A stretch of 53,740 bases of DNA from positions 1 through 53,740 of the forward strand of contig DFLL01000029.1 of the NCBI GenBank assembly GCA_002375205.1, read 5' to 3'. Origin of the DNA: Caryophanales bacterium UBA3620 (lineage in GTDB: Bacteria > Bacillota_I > Bacilli_A > RF39 > UBA660). The position numbers and the translations under genes were made by a program. The first letter of the stretch is position 1; each line of letters starts with the position of its first letter. This document shows, piece by piece, positions 1-8,209 of the stretch. The notes beneath the pieces are model-generated. The model did not search any database, was not told where the DNA came from, and saw nothing but the letters and a program-made list of their open reading frames with translations.

Positions 1-27
1 TCTACTTTTACTTTATCACTTCAATTT

Positions 28-1398
28 CTAGAATTTTGTTCTCTCTTCTATATAATTAACTATGTCTTCTTCTTTTAAAACTATTTGATTCATGGTATCT
101 CTATCTCTTATAGTGACTGTTCTATTATTTATTGTTTCTTCATCTATTGTTATACACCATGGTGTACCGATAATATCTTGTCTTCTATATCTTTTACCAA
201 TACTTCCTGACTCATCGTATGTTACCATAAAATATTTAGATAATTCTTTATATATTTCCATTGCTTTTTCGCTATGATACTTTTTCACTAATGGCAATAT
301 GCATACTTTATAAGGTGCTAAATATGGATGTAATTTCATTACTTCTCTAGTTGTTCCATCGTCAAGCGTTTCTTCATAATAAGCATTAAATAATACCGCT
401 AGCACTGTTCTATCTAATCCATATGTGGACTCTATAATATATGGAATATATTTTTCGTTGGTATCAGGATCAAGATAGGATTGGGATACTCCACTATAAT
501 CTTGGTGTCTTGTTAAATCATAATTTGTTCTATTATGGGTACCATTTACTTCTCCCCAACCAAATGGAAATTTATATTCAATATCACATGCTGCTTTAGC
601 ATAAAAGGCAAGTTTCTCATGATCATGGAATCTTAAATCTTCTTCAGGTATTCCTAAATCCATATAAAATTTTTTTCCATAATTTTTAAAGTACTCATAT
701 AATTGACAATCACTACCTTCTTTACAGAATGTTTGATATTCCATTTGTTCAAACTCTATTGTTCTAAAAGTAAAGTTACCTGGAGTTATTTCATTTCTAA
801 AGGCTTTTCCTATTTGTCCAATACTAAATGGTAATTTAGCTCTCATACTTCTTTGAACATTTAAGAAGTTTACGTATTCTCCTTGAGCGTTTTCTGGTCT
901 TAAATAAACAACACTCTTTGAATCTTGGGTAACGCCCCTATATGTTTCAAACATTAATTTGAATTGTCTAATATCGGTAAAATTTGATTTACCACATTTA
1001 GGGCATGGCACTTTGTTTTCTTTAATATATTCAACCATTTGCTCATTAGTCATTGAATCTCCAATTGATGAATTTGAATAATCATTAATTAGATTATCTG
1101 CTCTATGACGTGTTTTACATTCTTTGCAATCTAAAAGGGGATCTGCAAATGAATCAACATGACCCGATGCTTCCCATACCCTTGGATGCATTAGAATATC
1201 AGCATCTAGTTCATAAGCATTTTGTCTTTCTTGAATAAACCTTTTTCTCCATGCATCTTTAACATTATTTTTTAGTCTTGCACCTAATGGACCGTAATCC
1301 CAAGTATTAGCAAGTCCTCCATATATTTCACTACCTTGAAAAATAAAACCATACTGTTTGCATAAATTAACCATTTTTTCCATTGTCATATTTTCCAT
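28..1398 (-). CDS. glyS: Glycyl-tRNA synthetase, single-chain class II type
   Basis: Charges tRNA-Gly with glycine in the cytoplasm. The 456-residue length is usual for the one-subunit GlyRS of Gram-positives, archaea and eukaryotes, not the alpha2beta2 form. Class II signatures are visible: motif 2 (FRNE near 200-203, then FRTIEFEQMEY) and motif 3 (GLDRT near 327). Cys pairs CKEC (91-94) and CPKC (132-135) look like the zinc site of the insertion domain. The C-terminal anticodon-binding domain carries RRQDIIGTPWCI. The first ATG is favoured because GAAGG lies about 6 bases upstream. A promoter at 1423-1451 gives a leader of only about 20 bases, so there is no T-box. Very confident. Confidence 0.97.
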   Translation of the reverse strand: MENMTMEKMVNLCKQYGFIFQGSEIYGGLANTWDYGPLGARLKNNVKDAWRKRFIQERQNAYELDADILMHPRVWEASGHVDSFADPLLDCKECKTRHRADNLINDYSNSSIGDSMTNEQMVEYIKENKVPCPKCGKSNFTDIRQFKLMFETYRGVTQDSKSVVYLRPENAQGEYVNFLNVQRSMRAKLPFSIGQIGKAFRNEITPGNFTFRTIEFEQMEYQTFCKEGSDCQLYEYFKNYGKKFYMDLGIPEEDLRFHDHEKLAFYAKAACDIEYKFPFGWGEVNGTHNRTNYDLTRHQDYSGVSQSYLDPDTNEKYIPYIIESTYGLDRTVLAVLFNAYYEETLDDGTTREVMKLHPYLAPYKVCILPLVKKYHSEKAMEIYKELSKYFMVTYDESGSIGKRYRRQDIIGTPWCITIDEETINNRTVTIRDRDTMNQIVLKEEDIVNYIEERTKF

Positions 1399-1422
1399 TT
1401 TATACCTTCTTTCATGTTTAAT

Positions 1423-1451
1423 ATAATACTATAATTTATTTATTTTGTAAA
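1423..1451 (-). promoter_or_regulatory. Promoter of glyS
   Basis: Read on the minus strand: TTTACA (1446-1451), 17-base spacer, TATTAT (1423-1428). This is close to the sigma-70/SigA consensus and sits just upstream of the glyS ribosome site. It lies between the deoA stop and glyS, so glyS need not depend on read-through. Confidence 0.65.
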
Positions 1452-1455
1452 TCTT

Positions 1456-2730
1456 TTAATCTTTAATTATTTCATAAATTAATGTGTAATGATTATTTGG
1501 AGTACCTCCAATAGTAAATAATTTATTTATATTAATATTTGGAATACTCTCTTTATTTGTATATAATGTTAATATTGTGTCTCCAATATTTATTTTGTCA
1601 TTTATATTTTTATTTATTATGATCCCCGCAGAATAGTCAATAGTTTCTTCTTTAGATTGACGAGATGCTCCTAGTAAACCAGATAATTTTGCTAGTTCTA
1701 ATGAAGATAAATTAGTTAAGTAGCCTTCTCTATCGCTCTTTATTTCATATATTTTACTACTCTTAGGTAATCTATTTATATCCCCTTTTTGATATGATAT
1801 AAATTCTAATAATTTATTGTAAGCCTCTTTACTTGTTATAGCATTTATTACTTTTGTTCTCGCTTCTTCATATGATATATTAAGTCCTAAACTAACCATA
1901 TGGCTAGCCAATTCAATGCATAGACTAGTTAGGTTATTATTAATTCCATAATACAATATATTGATTGCTTCTAGTACTTCTACACTGTTTCCTATATTAT
2001 TTCCAAGTGGTATATTCATGTTACTAAGTATACATATAACTTTCATATTATTGGACTTTCCTATTTTTATCATTAAATTAGCTAGATGTCTTGCATCTTC
2101 AATATTTTTAATAAGAGCTCCCTCTCCTACTTTGATATCTAATACTAAGTTTTTTGAGCCTGATGCTATTTTTTTACTCATAATTGAAGATGCTATAAGT
2201 GGTATGGATTCAGTTGTTCCTGTTACATCTCTTAAGGCATATATTTTTTTATCTGCTATGGCTATAGTGTCTGTTTGACTAGTTATAGCCATTCCAACAC
2301 TTTTTAATTCATTAATAAATTCTTCTTTGGTAAGATTAACATTAAATCCAGGGATACTTTCTAATTTATCAATAGTACCTCCTGTTATACCAAGTCCTCT
2401 TCCGCTCATTTTGGCTACTTTACATCCAAGAGAAGCCACTATTGGAGATATTATAAGTGTAGTTTTATCTCCAACACCTCCAGTGGAGTGTTTATCAACA
2501 ACATTACTAAACATACTTAAGTCTAGCTTACTACCTGAGTCTAACATATATTTAGTTAAAAATATTGTTTCTTCATCTGTCATTCCATTTATGGTAATAG
2601 CCATTAAGAGTGATGACATTTGATAGTCTTTTATTTCACCACTTACAAAAGAATTTATTACATATTTTATTTCTTCTTCAGTTAATGCTTCTTTATTCTT
2701 TTTCTTTACTATTATATCTATAATGTTCAT
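1456..2730 (-). CDS. deoA: Pyrimidine-nucleoside / thymidine phosphorylase
   Basis: Phosphorolysis of thymidine, uridine or deoxyuridine to base plus (deoxy)ribose-1-phosphate, for nucleoside salvage. The family signature SGRGLGITGGTIDKLE is at residues 109-124 and the phosphate-binding KHSTGGVGDKT at 80-90. The 424-residue length is normal. In Gram-positives this family (Pdp) usually accepts both uridine and thymidine, so pdp is an equally good symbol. It is a single gene between a terminator at 2776-2801 and the glyS promoter; no other deo gene is adjacent. The ribosome site is weak (GGATAAG). Family certain, exact specificity inferred. Confidence 0.93.
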   Translation of the reverse strand: MNIIDIIVKKKNKEALTEEEIKYVINSFVSGEIKDYQMSSLLMAITINGMTDEETIFLTKYMLDSGSKLDLSMFSNVVDKHSTGGVGDKTTLIISPIVASLGCKVAKMSGRGLGITGGTIDKLESIPGFNVNLTKEEFINELKSVGMAITSQTDTIAIADKKIYALRDVTGTTESIPLIASSIMSKKIASGSKNLVLDIKVGEGALIKNIEDARHLANLMIKIGKSNNMKVICILSNMNIPLGNNIGNSVEVLEAINILYYGINNNLTSLCIELASHMVSLGLNISYEEARTKVINAITSKEAYNKLLEFISYQKGDINRLPKSSKIYEIKSDREGYLTNLSSLELAKLSGLLGASRQSKEETIDYSAGIIINKNINDKINIGDTILTLYTNKESIPNININKLFTIGGTPNNHYTLIYEIIKD

Positions 2731-2775
2731 TCTATCACTTATCCTATTTTAATTTTATCATAAATATATTAAAAA

Positions 2776-2801
2776 AGCACTAACATTTTTTAATTAGTGC
2801 T
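2776..2801 (-). terminator. Terminator after the WecA/TagO-like gene
   Basis: AGCACTAA (2776-2783) pairs with TTAGTGCT (2794-2801) around a 10-base loop. On the minus strand the stem is followed by a run of Ts at 2775-2771. The hairpin includes the last codons and the stop of the upstream gene. Confidence 0.8.
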
Positions 2802-3860
2802 AACTTTATTATCTTCTTTTTTCTTATCATGATTCCAAATTATATTTGTTTTAAATACTAATACTAATGTAAGTAATAAGAGAATTATATATATTATAAT
2901 ACCATACATATTGGTACCTAACATTTGATTACCTATTACATATAGAATTGATGCTATAGCAAATAATATATCAACAGAATATATTACCAATACGGTCTTT
3001 GTTTGCGATAGTTTCATCTTTAGTAACTGATGATGTAAGTGATTTTTATCTGGCATACCTATTGGTTTATGATTTATTATTCTTCTTAATATAGCAAATA
3101 GTGTATCCATTACTGGTATTGCAAGTAAAAACATCGGTACTACAAATGACGTTAAGGTTACATTTTTAAATCCTAATAGTGATATTACTGCGATTATATA
3201 GCCTAAAAACATACTTCCGGAATCACCCATAAATATTTTAGCTGGATGAAAATTATGTAACAAAAATCCTAAAGTACTACCTAGCATTATAAAGGTAAGC
3301 GTTACATCTAAGCCATTTGAATTATTAAGAAGTAATCCAATTATTCCTATTGTTAAGAAATAAATACTCGATATTCCAGATGATAATCCATCTAATCCAT
3401 CTATTAAGTTTATGCAGTTTACTATTCCTACAATAAATAATATTGTTATTGGATAAGCAAATACGCCAAAGTTTAAGTATAAACCGAATGCTGATATATC
3501 TTGAAGAAGTATCTTTCCATATAATGGAATAATGGAAGCTCCTACTATTTGAGCAATAAATTTGTATTTAGCAGGTACTGGTTTAATGTCATCAAAGATA
3601 CCTGTTACTAATATGATAAAACTACCTATTAATATGGCATTCATTTGGACAGAATGTTGGCCAAATAACATATATCCTAATAAAAAGCCACCATAAATTC
3701 CTAGTCCACCTAGTCTAGGTATGGGATTTTTATGTACTTTTCTTTCATTTGGTATATCCATAGCTCCGATAAATTCTGCTATTTTTTTAACTAGTGGTAT
3801 AAAAATAGCAGAAAAAGCAAATGTTATCAAAACAATTAATAATACTTCTTTTATTTCCAT
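2790..3860 (-). CDS. tagO: Undecaprenyl-phosphate GlcNAc-1-phosphate transferase (WecA/TagO/MraY superfamily)
   Basis: Integral membrane enzyme that moves a HexNAc-1-phosphate, probably GlcNAc-1-P, from UDP to undecaprenyl phosphate, the first step for teichoic acids and many surface polysaccharides. Conserved cytoplasmic motifs are present: GIFDDIKPVP (Asp pair 90-91), NLIDGLDGL (151-159), MGDSGS (211-216) and HLHH (274-277). About ten hydrophobic segments. The start at 3860 (MEIKEV) is chosen because AGGAG lies about 10 bases upstream; the longer frame from 3905 has no ribosome site. It has its own promoter (3894-3922) and terminator but lies next to the polysaccharide operon, for which it is the only visible initiating transferase. 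Substrate is inferred. Confidence 0.9.
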   Translation of the reverse strand: MEIKEVLLIVLITFAFSAIFIPLVKKIAEFIGAMDIPNERKVHKNPIPRLGGLGIYGGFLLGYMLFGQHSVQMNAILIGSFIILVTGIFDDIKPVPAKYKFIAQIVGASIIPLYGKILLQDISAFGLYLNFGVFAYPITILFIVGIVNCINLIDGLDGLSSGISSIYFLTIGIIGLLLNNSNGLDVTLTFIMLGSTLGFLLHNFHPAKIFMGDSGSMFLGYIIAVISLLGFKNVTLTSFVVPMFLLAIPVMDTLFAILRRIINHKPIGMPDKNHLHHQLLKMKLSQTKTVLVIYSVDILFAIASILYVIGNQMLGTNMYGIIIYIILLLLTLVLVFKTNIIWNHDKKKEDNKVSTN

Positions 3861-3893
3861 AATACTACAACTCCTTAAATTTATTATATCTTT

Positions 3894-3922
3894 ATTATAT
3901 AGCAAAATATTATTTTTATCAA
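3894..3922 (-). promoter_or_regulatory. Promoter of the WecA/TagO-like gene
   Basis: Minus strand: TTGATA (3917-3922), 17-base spacer, TATAAT (3894-3899). It lies between the terminator of the long polysaccharide operon and the gene, so the transferase is expressed separately from the cluster. Confidence 0.7.
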
Positions 3923-3931
3923 TAATAAATA

Positions 3932-3958
3932 AAAGTTACTTTATCCAAAGTAACTTTT
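3932..3958 (-). terminator. Terminator at the end of polysaccharide cluster B
   Basis: AAAGTTACTTT (3932-3942) pairs with AAAGTAACTTT (3948-3958) over a 5-base loop. On the minus strand it is followed by TTATTTATTATT. It overlaps the wecB stop codon, so it closes the operon. Confidence 0.75.
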
Positions 3959-5057
3959 ATTTATACTTATCTATGATAGCATCTACTATATATTTACTAG
4001 CATTACCATCACCATATGGATTAGATGCTTTACTCATTTTATTATATTCTTCTTTATTGTTTAATAAATTAATTGTTTCCTTGTATATATTTTCTTCATC
4101 AGTACCAACTAACTTTAAAGTACCAGCTTCTATTCCTTCAGGTCTTTCAGTAGTATTTCTTAATACCAATACCGGTTTACCAAGTGATGGTGCTTCTTCT
4201 TGAATACCACCAGAATCTGTTAATATTAGATAGCTTCTATTAATAAAATTATGGAAATCAAATACTTCTAATGGCTCAATAAGTTTAATCCTATCAATAC
4301 CTTCTAAGATTTCTTTCGCTATTTTTCTAACAATAGGATTCATGTGTATTGGATATATTACTTTTACATCTTCATTGTTTAAAACTATTCTCCTTACAGC
4401 TTTGAAGATATTTCTCATAGGTTCTCCTAGGTTTTCTCTACGATGGGCAGTTAATAATATGAATTTAGAATCTCCTAACCAATCAAATACTTCGTTATTA
4501 TAATCTTCTTTTACTGTATACTTCATAGCATCAATAGCGGTATTTCCAGTTATATATATTTTATTATCTTCGATACCTTCATTAAGTAGATTAGTCTTAC
4601 TTACTTCAGTAGGAGCAAAGAACATATCAGTCATTCTATCAACCATCTGCCTATTCATTTCTTCAGGGAATGGTGAATATTTATTCCATGTTCTAAGTCC
4701 AGCTTCCACATGACCTATATCAACACCATTATAAAAAGCTGCCAGTGCACCGGCGAATGTTGTTGTAGTATCACCGTGTACTAGAATTATATTTGGTTTT
4801 TCTTTTTGAATTATTTCTTCTAGTCCTAATAATACTCTAGACGTTATTTCTGATAATGTTTGACCTTTTTTCATGATATTTAAATCGTAATCAGGCTTTA
4901 TATCAAATACTTCTAATACTTGATCTAACATTTCTCTATGCTGAGCTGTTACACAGACTATGCTTTTTATTTCATTTCTTTTTTCTAATTCTTTAACAAG
5001 AGGAGCCATTTTAATAGCTTCTGGTCTTGTTCCAAATATGCTTAATACTTTAATCAT
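3957..5057 (-). CDS. wecB: UDP-N-acetylglucosamine 2-epimerase (non-hydrolysing)
   Basis: Interconverts UDP-GlcNAc and UDP-ManNAc in the cytoplasm; the product feeds ManNAc-containing wall polymers or capsule. Family motifs: GTRPEAIKMAPL at 9-20, HGDTTT at 94-99, HVEAGLRT at 116-123, LTAHRREN, and DSGGIQEEAP followed by NTTERPEG. The 366-residue length is typical (mnaA in Bacillus). The start overlaps the preceding gene by 8 bases (ATGATTAA), which implies translational coupling. Last gene of cluster B, overlapping the terminator. UDP-ManNAc is the expected donor for the TagA-like enzyme encoded at 9518-10228. A second, distinct epimerase lies at 25345-26538. Confidence 0.95.
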   Translation of the reverse strand: MIKVLSIFGTRPEAIKMAPLVKELEKRNEIKSIVCVTAQHREMLDQVLEVFDIKPDYDLNIMKKGQTLSEITSRVLLGLEEIIQKEKPNIILVHGDTTTTFAGALAAFYNGVDIGHVEAGLRTWNKYSPFPEEMNRQMVDRMTDMFFAPTEVSKTNLLNEGIEDNKIYITGNTAIDAMKYTVKEDYNNEVFDWLGDSKFILLTAHRRENLGEPMRNIFKAVRRIVLNNEDVKVIYPIHMNPIVRKIAKEILEGIDRIKLIEPLEVFDFHNFINRSYLILTDSGGIQEEAPSLGKPVLVLRNTTERPEGIEAGTLKLVGTDEENIYKETINLLNNKEEYNKMSKASNPYGDGNASKYIVDAIIDKYK

Positions 5058-6786
5058 TTGCTTCTTTCTTTCCTTTTATAACAAATGGTAAAAAGATAAT
5101 TAATGGCATACATGTAAACATGCCATAAACATATCTAAGTTCACAAAATACTGGCGTTGCTACCATTATTGATAACCATAAGCCAAATATAGGAACTAAA
5201 CATAATAAATATTTTTTCTTTTTATAATAGCATATTAATGTCATTGATATTATTAATAAGATAAAATGTAATCCAACACTCCATATTAAGTTACTAAGCG
5301 GAATATCTCTTGAAACAGTGATATTAATCAACTTGTTATATATTTTTGGAGTAAGAGGCATTGAATAAATATTTTCGGAAGGAAATATACTAGCAGATTC
5401 TCCAGCCGTACAATCATATATAATATCCGGATACCAATACCCAAGGGTTTGCAAAAAGTAAGCATCAAAATATATATTTGGATATTTAATCATGAGAGAA
5501 ATATATGTTCTAAAAAAGTCTTTTTTGTCTGATGATAAAACGTTATTGTCTGCTACACTTTTGATAGGATCACTAATATAAGTCTTATATTCTTCCTTGA
5601 CTTTATCATACTTAAATAGCTTATTAAGATAATCATAATCATCTTTAGGTATTTCTTTAGAGGAAGCTATAACTCTAGCCATCTGCTGTAGAGGTATAGA
5701 ATATGCTTCAACGGACGTTGTTCTCTCAACATTGTAATAATCAAATACTGGACCTTTTATTATAAAATAGAAAGCTAATAATAGTACTGAAATAATACTA
5801 AATAGTATTCTTTTTTCCTTTATATAATAAATGATAAATGGAATTATAAAGATAAATATATATATTCCGTTATTTCTGAAAAACATCATAATAAGCATAC
5901 TAATTATAAATAATATAATATATATTTTTGATATTCTTTTTTCGTTAGTTATAAATTCATATAAAGATATTAATGTAATAACAAAGGAACTACTAAAAAG
6001 GATATCACGCCATAAGGTTATACTATAATAAGCATGCAATGGACTTAAAGCATATATTAAAAATATAACTATGGTAGCAGATTTCTTTAATCCTCTATTA
6101 TAAAAATATCTAATAGCATTTGAAAATATTAAACTTTGTATTATCATTTGAATAATTGTACTAAGTGCAACAGCCATATTAAGATTATGAAAAAGAAATT
6201 TACCCAAATGAAAAAATATTCCAAAAAACCATGTATGACCAAGTGGATGATAATCGCTTAAAATAAAGTTATTAGAATAATGAATAACATAATAAGAGTC
6301 TGGTGTCATAATAGCAGGATAAAATCTTATAAAATATAAGAAATATACTGCAAATAATGCTAGTGTTATTAATATAAAAGTCTTTTTTGACATTTTATTA
6401 TGTTCTTCTATTAAAGATATTTTATTTACTTTTTTTATTAAAACGCCAAATAATTTATAAAAAAAGACATATAAACCTATTAAGGAAACAATAAAATAAA
6501 TACTGTTTTTTGTATTAAAAATACTTTGAGCCTCTAAATCAATATAAATGCTTACAATGCTTCCTAAAGATAATAGAAAACTAATTACCGCCGAAAGAAA
6601 GATAGTATATTTTTTTTCTCGCTTATTAAGATGAGAATCTGTTTTCAAATAAAAATATAATATAAAAAAGAAGGATAATGTAATCCAAAAATTAAATGCA
6701 CCCTTATTGTAAATTAATTTGGAACTAATTAGTATTCCAACAAAAGATACCGATGCTTCTATTATATTTATAATTTTCTTTTTCAT
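5050..6786 (-). CDS. Large multispanning membrane protein, DUF6020-like, probable GT-C-type or polymerase role
   Basis: A 578-residue protein with roughly 12 or more hydrophobic segments. The first large loop contains FYPAIMTPDSYY (Asp after a Pro) and then DYHPLGHTW, an arrangement that recalls GT-C transferases, where an extracytoplasmic Asp acts on a lipid-linked sugar. It resembles, by eye, the DUF6020 membrane proteins of Gram-positive polysaccharide loci; that assignment is tentative. A long soluble loop lies between about residues 360 and 480. The start is the ATG of a TAATG overlap with the following small carrier gene, so the two are coupled. No enzymatic activity can be assigned from sequence alone. 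Confidence 0.6.
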   Translation of the reverse strand: MKKKIINIIEASVSFVGILISSKLIYNKGAFNFWITLSFFFILYFYLKTDSHLNKREKKYTIFLSAVISFLLSLGSIVSIYIDLEAQSIFNTKNSIYFIVSLIGLYVFFYKLFGVLIKKVNKISLIEEHNKMSKKTFILITLALFAVYFLYFIRFYPAIMTPDSYYVIHYSNNFILSDYHPLGHTWFFGIFFHLGKFLFHNLNMAVALSTIIQMIIQSLIFSNAIRYFYNRGLKKSATIVIFLIYALSPLHAYYSITLWRDILFSSSFVITLISLYEFITNEKRISKIYIILFIISMLIMMFFRNNGIYIFIFIIPFIIYYIKEKRILFSIISVLLLAFYFIIKGPVFDYYNVERTTSVEAYSIPLQQMARVIASSKEIPKDDYDYLNKLFKYDKVKEEYKTYISDPIKSVADNNVLSSDKKDFFRTYISLMIKYPNIYFDAYFLQTLGYWYPDIIYDCTAGESASIFPSENIYSMPLTPKIYNKLINITVSRDIPLSNLIWSVGLHFILLIISMTLICYYKKKKYLLCLVPIFGLWLSIMVATPVFCELRYVYGMFTCMPLIIFLPFVIKGKKEAND

Positions 6787-7139
6787 TATTTCCTCCCTAT
6801 TGACATAATACTTACTCCCACAATTACAATAAAAATTCCTACTATCTGGGTAACATTTATTTTTTCTTTAAGGAAGATTAGTGAAAAAATAACTACTAAT
6901 GTATTTACAAGAGCAATAGACAAAGGCATTGCTATTGTTAAATTCATTCTACTAACAATATACAGCCACAAAAGAAAACTACATCCATAACACATTATTC
7001 CAATAATACTTTTTATGGAAAAGTTAAGTGCCAACCCAAATAAATGAATATGAATATTGGAACATCCTGCTCCTAATTTAAATAAAATCAATCCTGATGA
7101 TGATAATAGAACATATAATATAAATAATATGGTCATCAT
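6786..7139 (-). CDS. Small four-helix carrier, SMR/EamA-like (ArnE/ArnF-like)
   Basis: A 117-residue, four-helix protein of the small multidrug resistance / EamA half-transporter fold. A conserved-looking stretch includes MPLSIALVN and the final helix after LKEKINVTQIVG. In a polysaccharide operon, next to a GT2 enzyme and a GT-C enzyme, its likely role is flipping a polyprenyl-phosphate-linked sugar, as proposed for ArnE/ArnF; drug export is less likely here. The start at 7139 is preferred: AGAGGT sits 6 bases upstream, while the frame-extending ATG at 7160 lies upstream of that site. The ribosome site overlaps the end of the DUF2304 gene. Role inferred. Confidence 0.72.
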   Translation of the reverse strand: MMTILFILYVLLSSSGLILFKLGAGCSNIHIHLFGLALNFSIKSIIGIMCYGCSFLLWLYIVSRMNLTIAMPLSIALVNTLVVIFSLIFLKEKINVTQIVGIFIVIVGVSIMSIGRK

Positions 7140-7143
7140 AATT

Positions 7144-7497
7144 TTACCTCTTCTTTCCATTGCTATTTTCCTTTTCTTTTAAAAATGATACTTCTTCAAT
7201 TAACAATTTGATTTTATTATTTTGAATAGATATACTGATTGTTAAAATAAATATAACATAAAAAAGGAAGAAAAATCCTAATAAAAATACCATATTGGAT
7301 GGTGCTTCAAAACCAAATAATTTTGATAGACTGATAATTAGTTCCGGGAAAATTACAACTATTAACATAAGTATCAGTAAAAAAATCCAAAAACTTCCAT
7401 ATTTCATCGATAATTTTTTTAGTTTTACTACTCTAACTATAAGAATAAATTGAAATAATAATAAAATTATTAAAAATAGTTTTAATGTTAAATTCAT
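7144..7497 (-). CDS. DUF2304-family membrane protein
   Basis: A 117-residue protein with three hydrophobic helices, then a short charged tail rich in Lys and Glu (LIEEVSFLKEKENSN). This is the DUF2304 pattern: small membrane proteins usually encoded beside a dolichyl-phosphate-mannose-synthase-like GT2. The GT2 is exactly the upstream neighbour, one base away. Start 7497 is chosen because AGAAGG precedes it by a few bases; the longer frame to 7548 lies inside the GT2 gene. Likely a partner or anchor for the GT2 enzyme; the biochemical role of the family is not settled. Confidence 0.75.
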   Translation of the reverse strand: MNLTLKLFLIILLLFQFILIVRVVKLKKLSMKYGSFWIFLLILMLIVVIFPELIISLSKLFGFEAPSNMVFLLGFFFLFYVIFILTISISIQNNKIKLLIEEVSFLKEKENSNGKKR

Positions 7498-7498
7498 A

Positions 7499-8209
7499 TT
7501 ATTTTCCTTCTCTCCATATACTAGTAATAATAATAGCAACTGATACACTAAACATATAATATATACTTTTTAGTGGCTTTATTGACGATGTGCCATGTTT
7601 TCTTTCATGCATTTCTACTGGTATCTCACCTACTTTATATTTTTTTCTAATCAAACTAGTGGTAGATTCTGGTTCTGGATACTCGGTTGGATAATTTTTA
7701 CTAAAAAGTTCGATTACTCTTTTATTAGCAGCTCTAAATCCACTTGTTGGATCATAAATCCTTTTTCCAGTACATATTTTTATCAATAATGATAAAAATT
7801 TAATACCCATTCTTCTTGTTCCTGTTGACTTAAATTTGCTTAGGTCAGATACAAACCTTGAGCCGATAACAAAATCGTTTCCTTTTTTTATTTCATCTAC
7901 TAATTTGTCAATATAATTCTCATCATGCTGGCCATCACCATCGAACTGAATAGCAACATCATAGTTGTTTTCTAAGGCGTATTTATATCCAGTTTGAACT
8001 GCTCCTCCTATTCCAAGATTATGAATTAAATTAATAATATTATAATTGTTTTTTTCACATACCTCTTTTGTTTTATCTGTACTACCATCGTTAATTACAA
8101 TATAATCAATTTCATTATTAGACTTTTTTTTATACTCTATTATTTTACTAATGGTATCTTTTATATTTAATTCTTCATTATATGCTGGAACTATCATTAA
8201 TACTTTCAT
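7499..8209 (-). CDS. GT2 glycosyltransferase, polyprenyl-phosphate sugar synthase type (DPM1/GtrB/ArnC-like)
   Basis: Expected to transfer a hexose from a nucleotide sugar to undecaprenyl phosphate on the cytoplasmic face. GT-A motifs: VPAYNEE at 8-14, INDGSTDKT (about 39-47) and the DxD motif in FDGDGQHD near 90-97, then GSRFV and DPTSGFRAANK, which are typical of the dolichyl-phosphate mannose synthase group. One hydrophobic segment at the C terminus may anchor it. AGGAG lies 8 bases before the ATG. It overlaps the end of the GT-C gene by 32 bases and is followed after one base by its DUF2304 partner. The sugar cannot be read from sequence. Confidence 0.88.
   Translation of the reverse strand: MKVLMIVPAYNEELNIKDTISKIIEYKKKSNNEIDYIVINDGSTDKTKEVCEKNNYNIINLIHNLGIGGAVQTGYKYALENNYDVAIQFDGDGQHDENYIDKLVDEIKKGNDFVIGSRFVSDLSKFKSTGTRRMGIKFLSLLIKICTGKRIYDPTSGFRAANKRVIELFSKNYPTEYPEPESTTSLIRKKYKVGEIPVEMHERKHGTSSIKPLKSIYYMFSVSVAIIITSIWREGK

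Noticed and set aside
1399..1455. T-box riboswitch ahead of glyS
   Set aside because: Only 57 bases separate deoA from glyS and a good promoter sits inside them, leaving about 20 bases of leader, far too short for a T-box.
3721..4203. Plus-strand open frame of 160 residues across the wecB and WecA region
   Set aside because: It lies antisense to strongly supported genes, has no ribosome site and a hydrophobic low-complexity content; an antisense shadow, as are the other plus-strand frames over minus genes.
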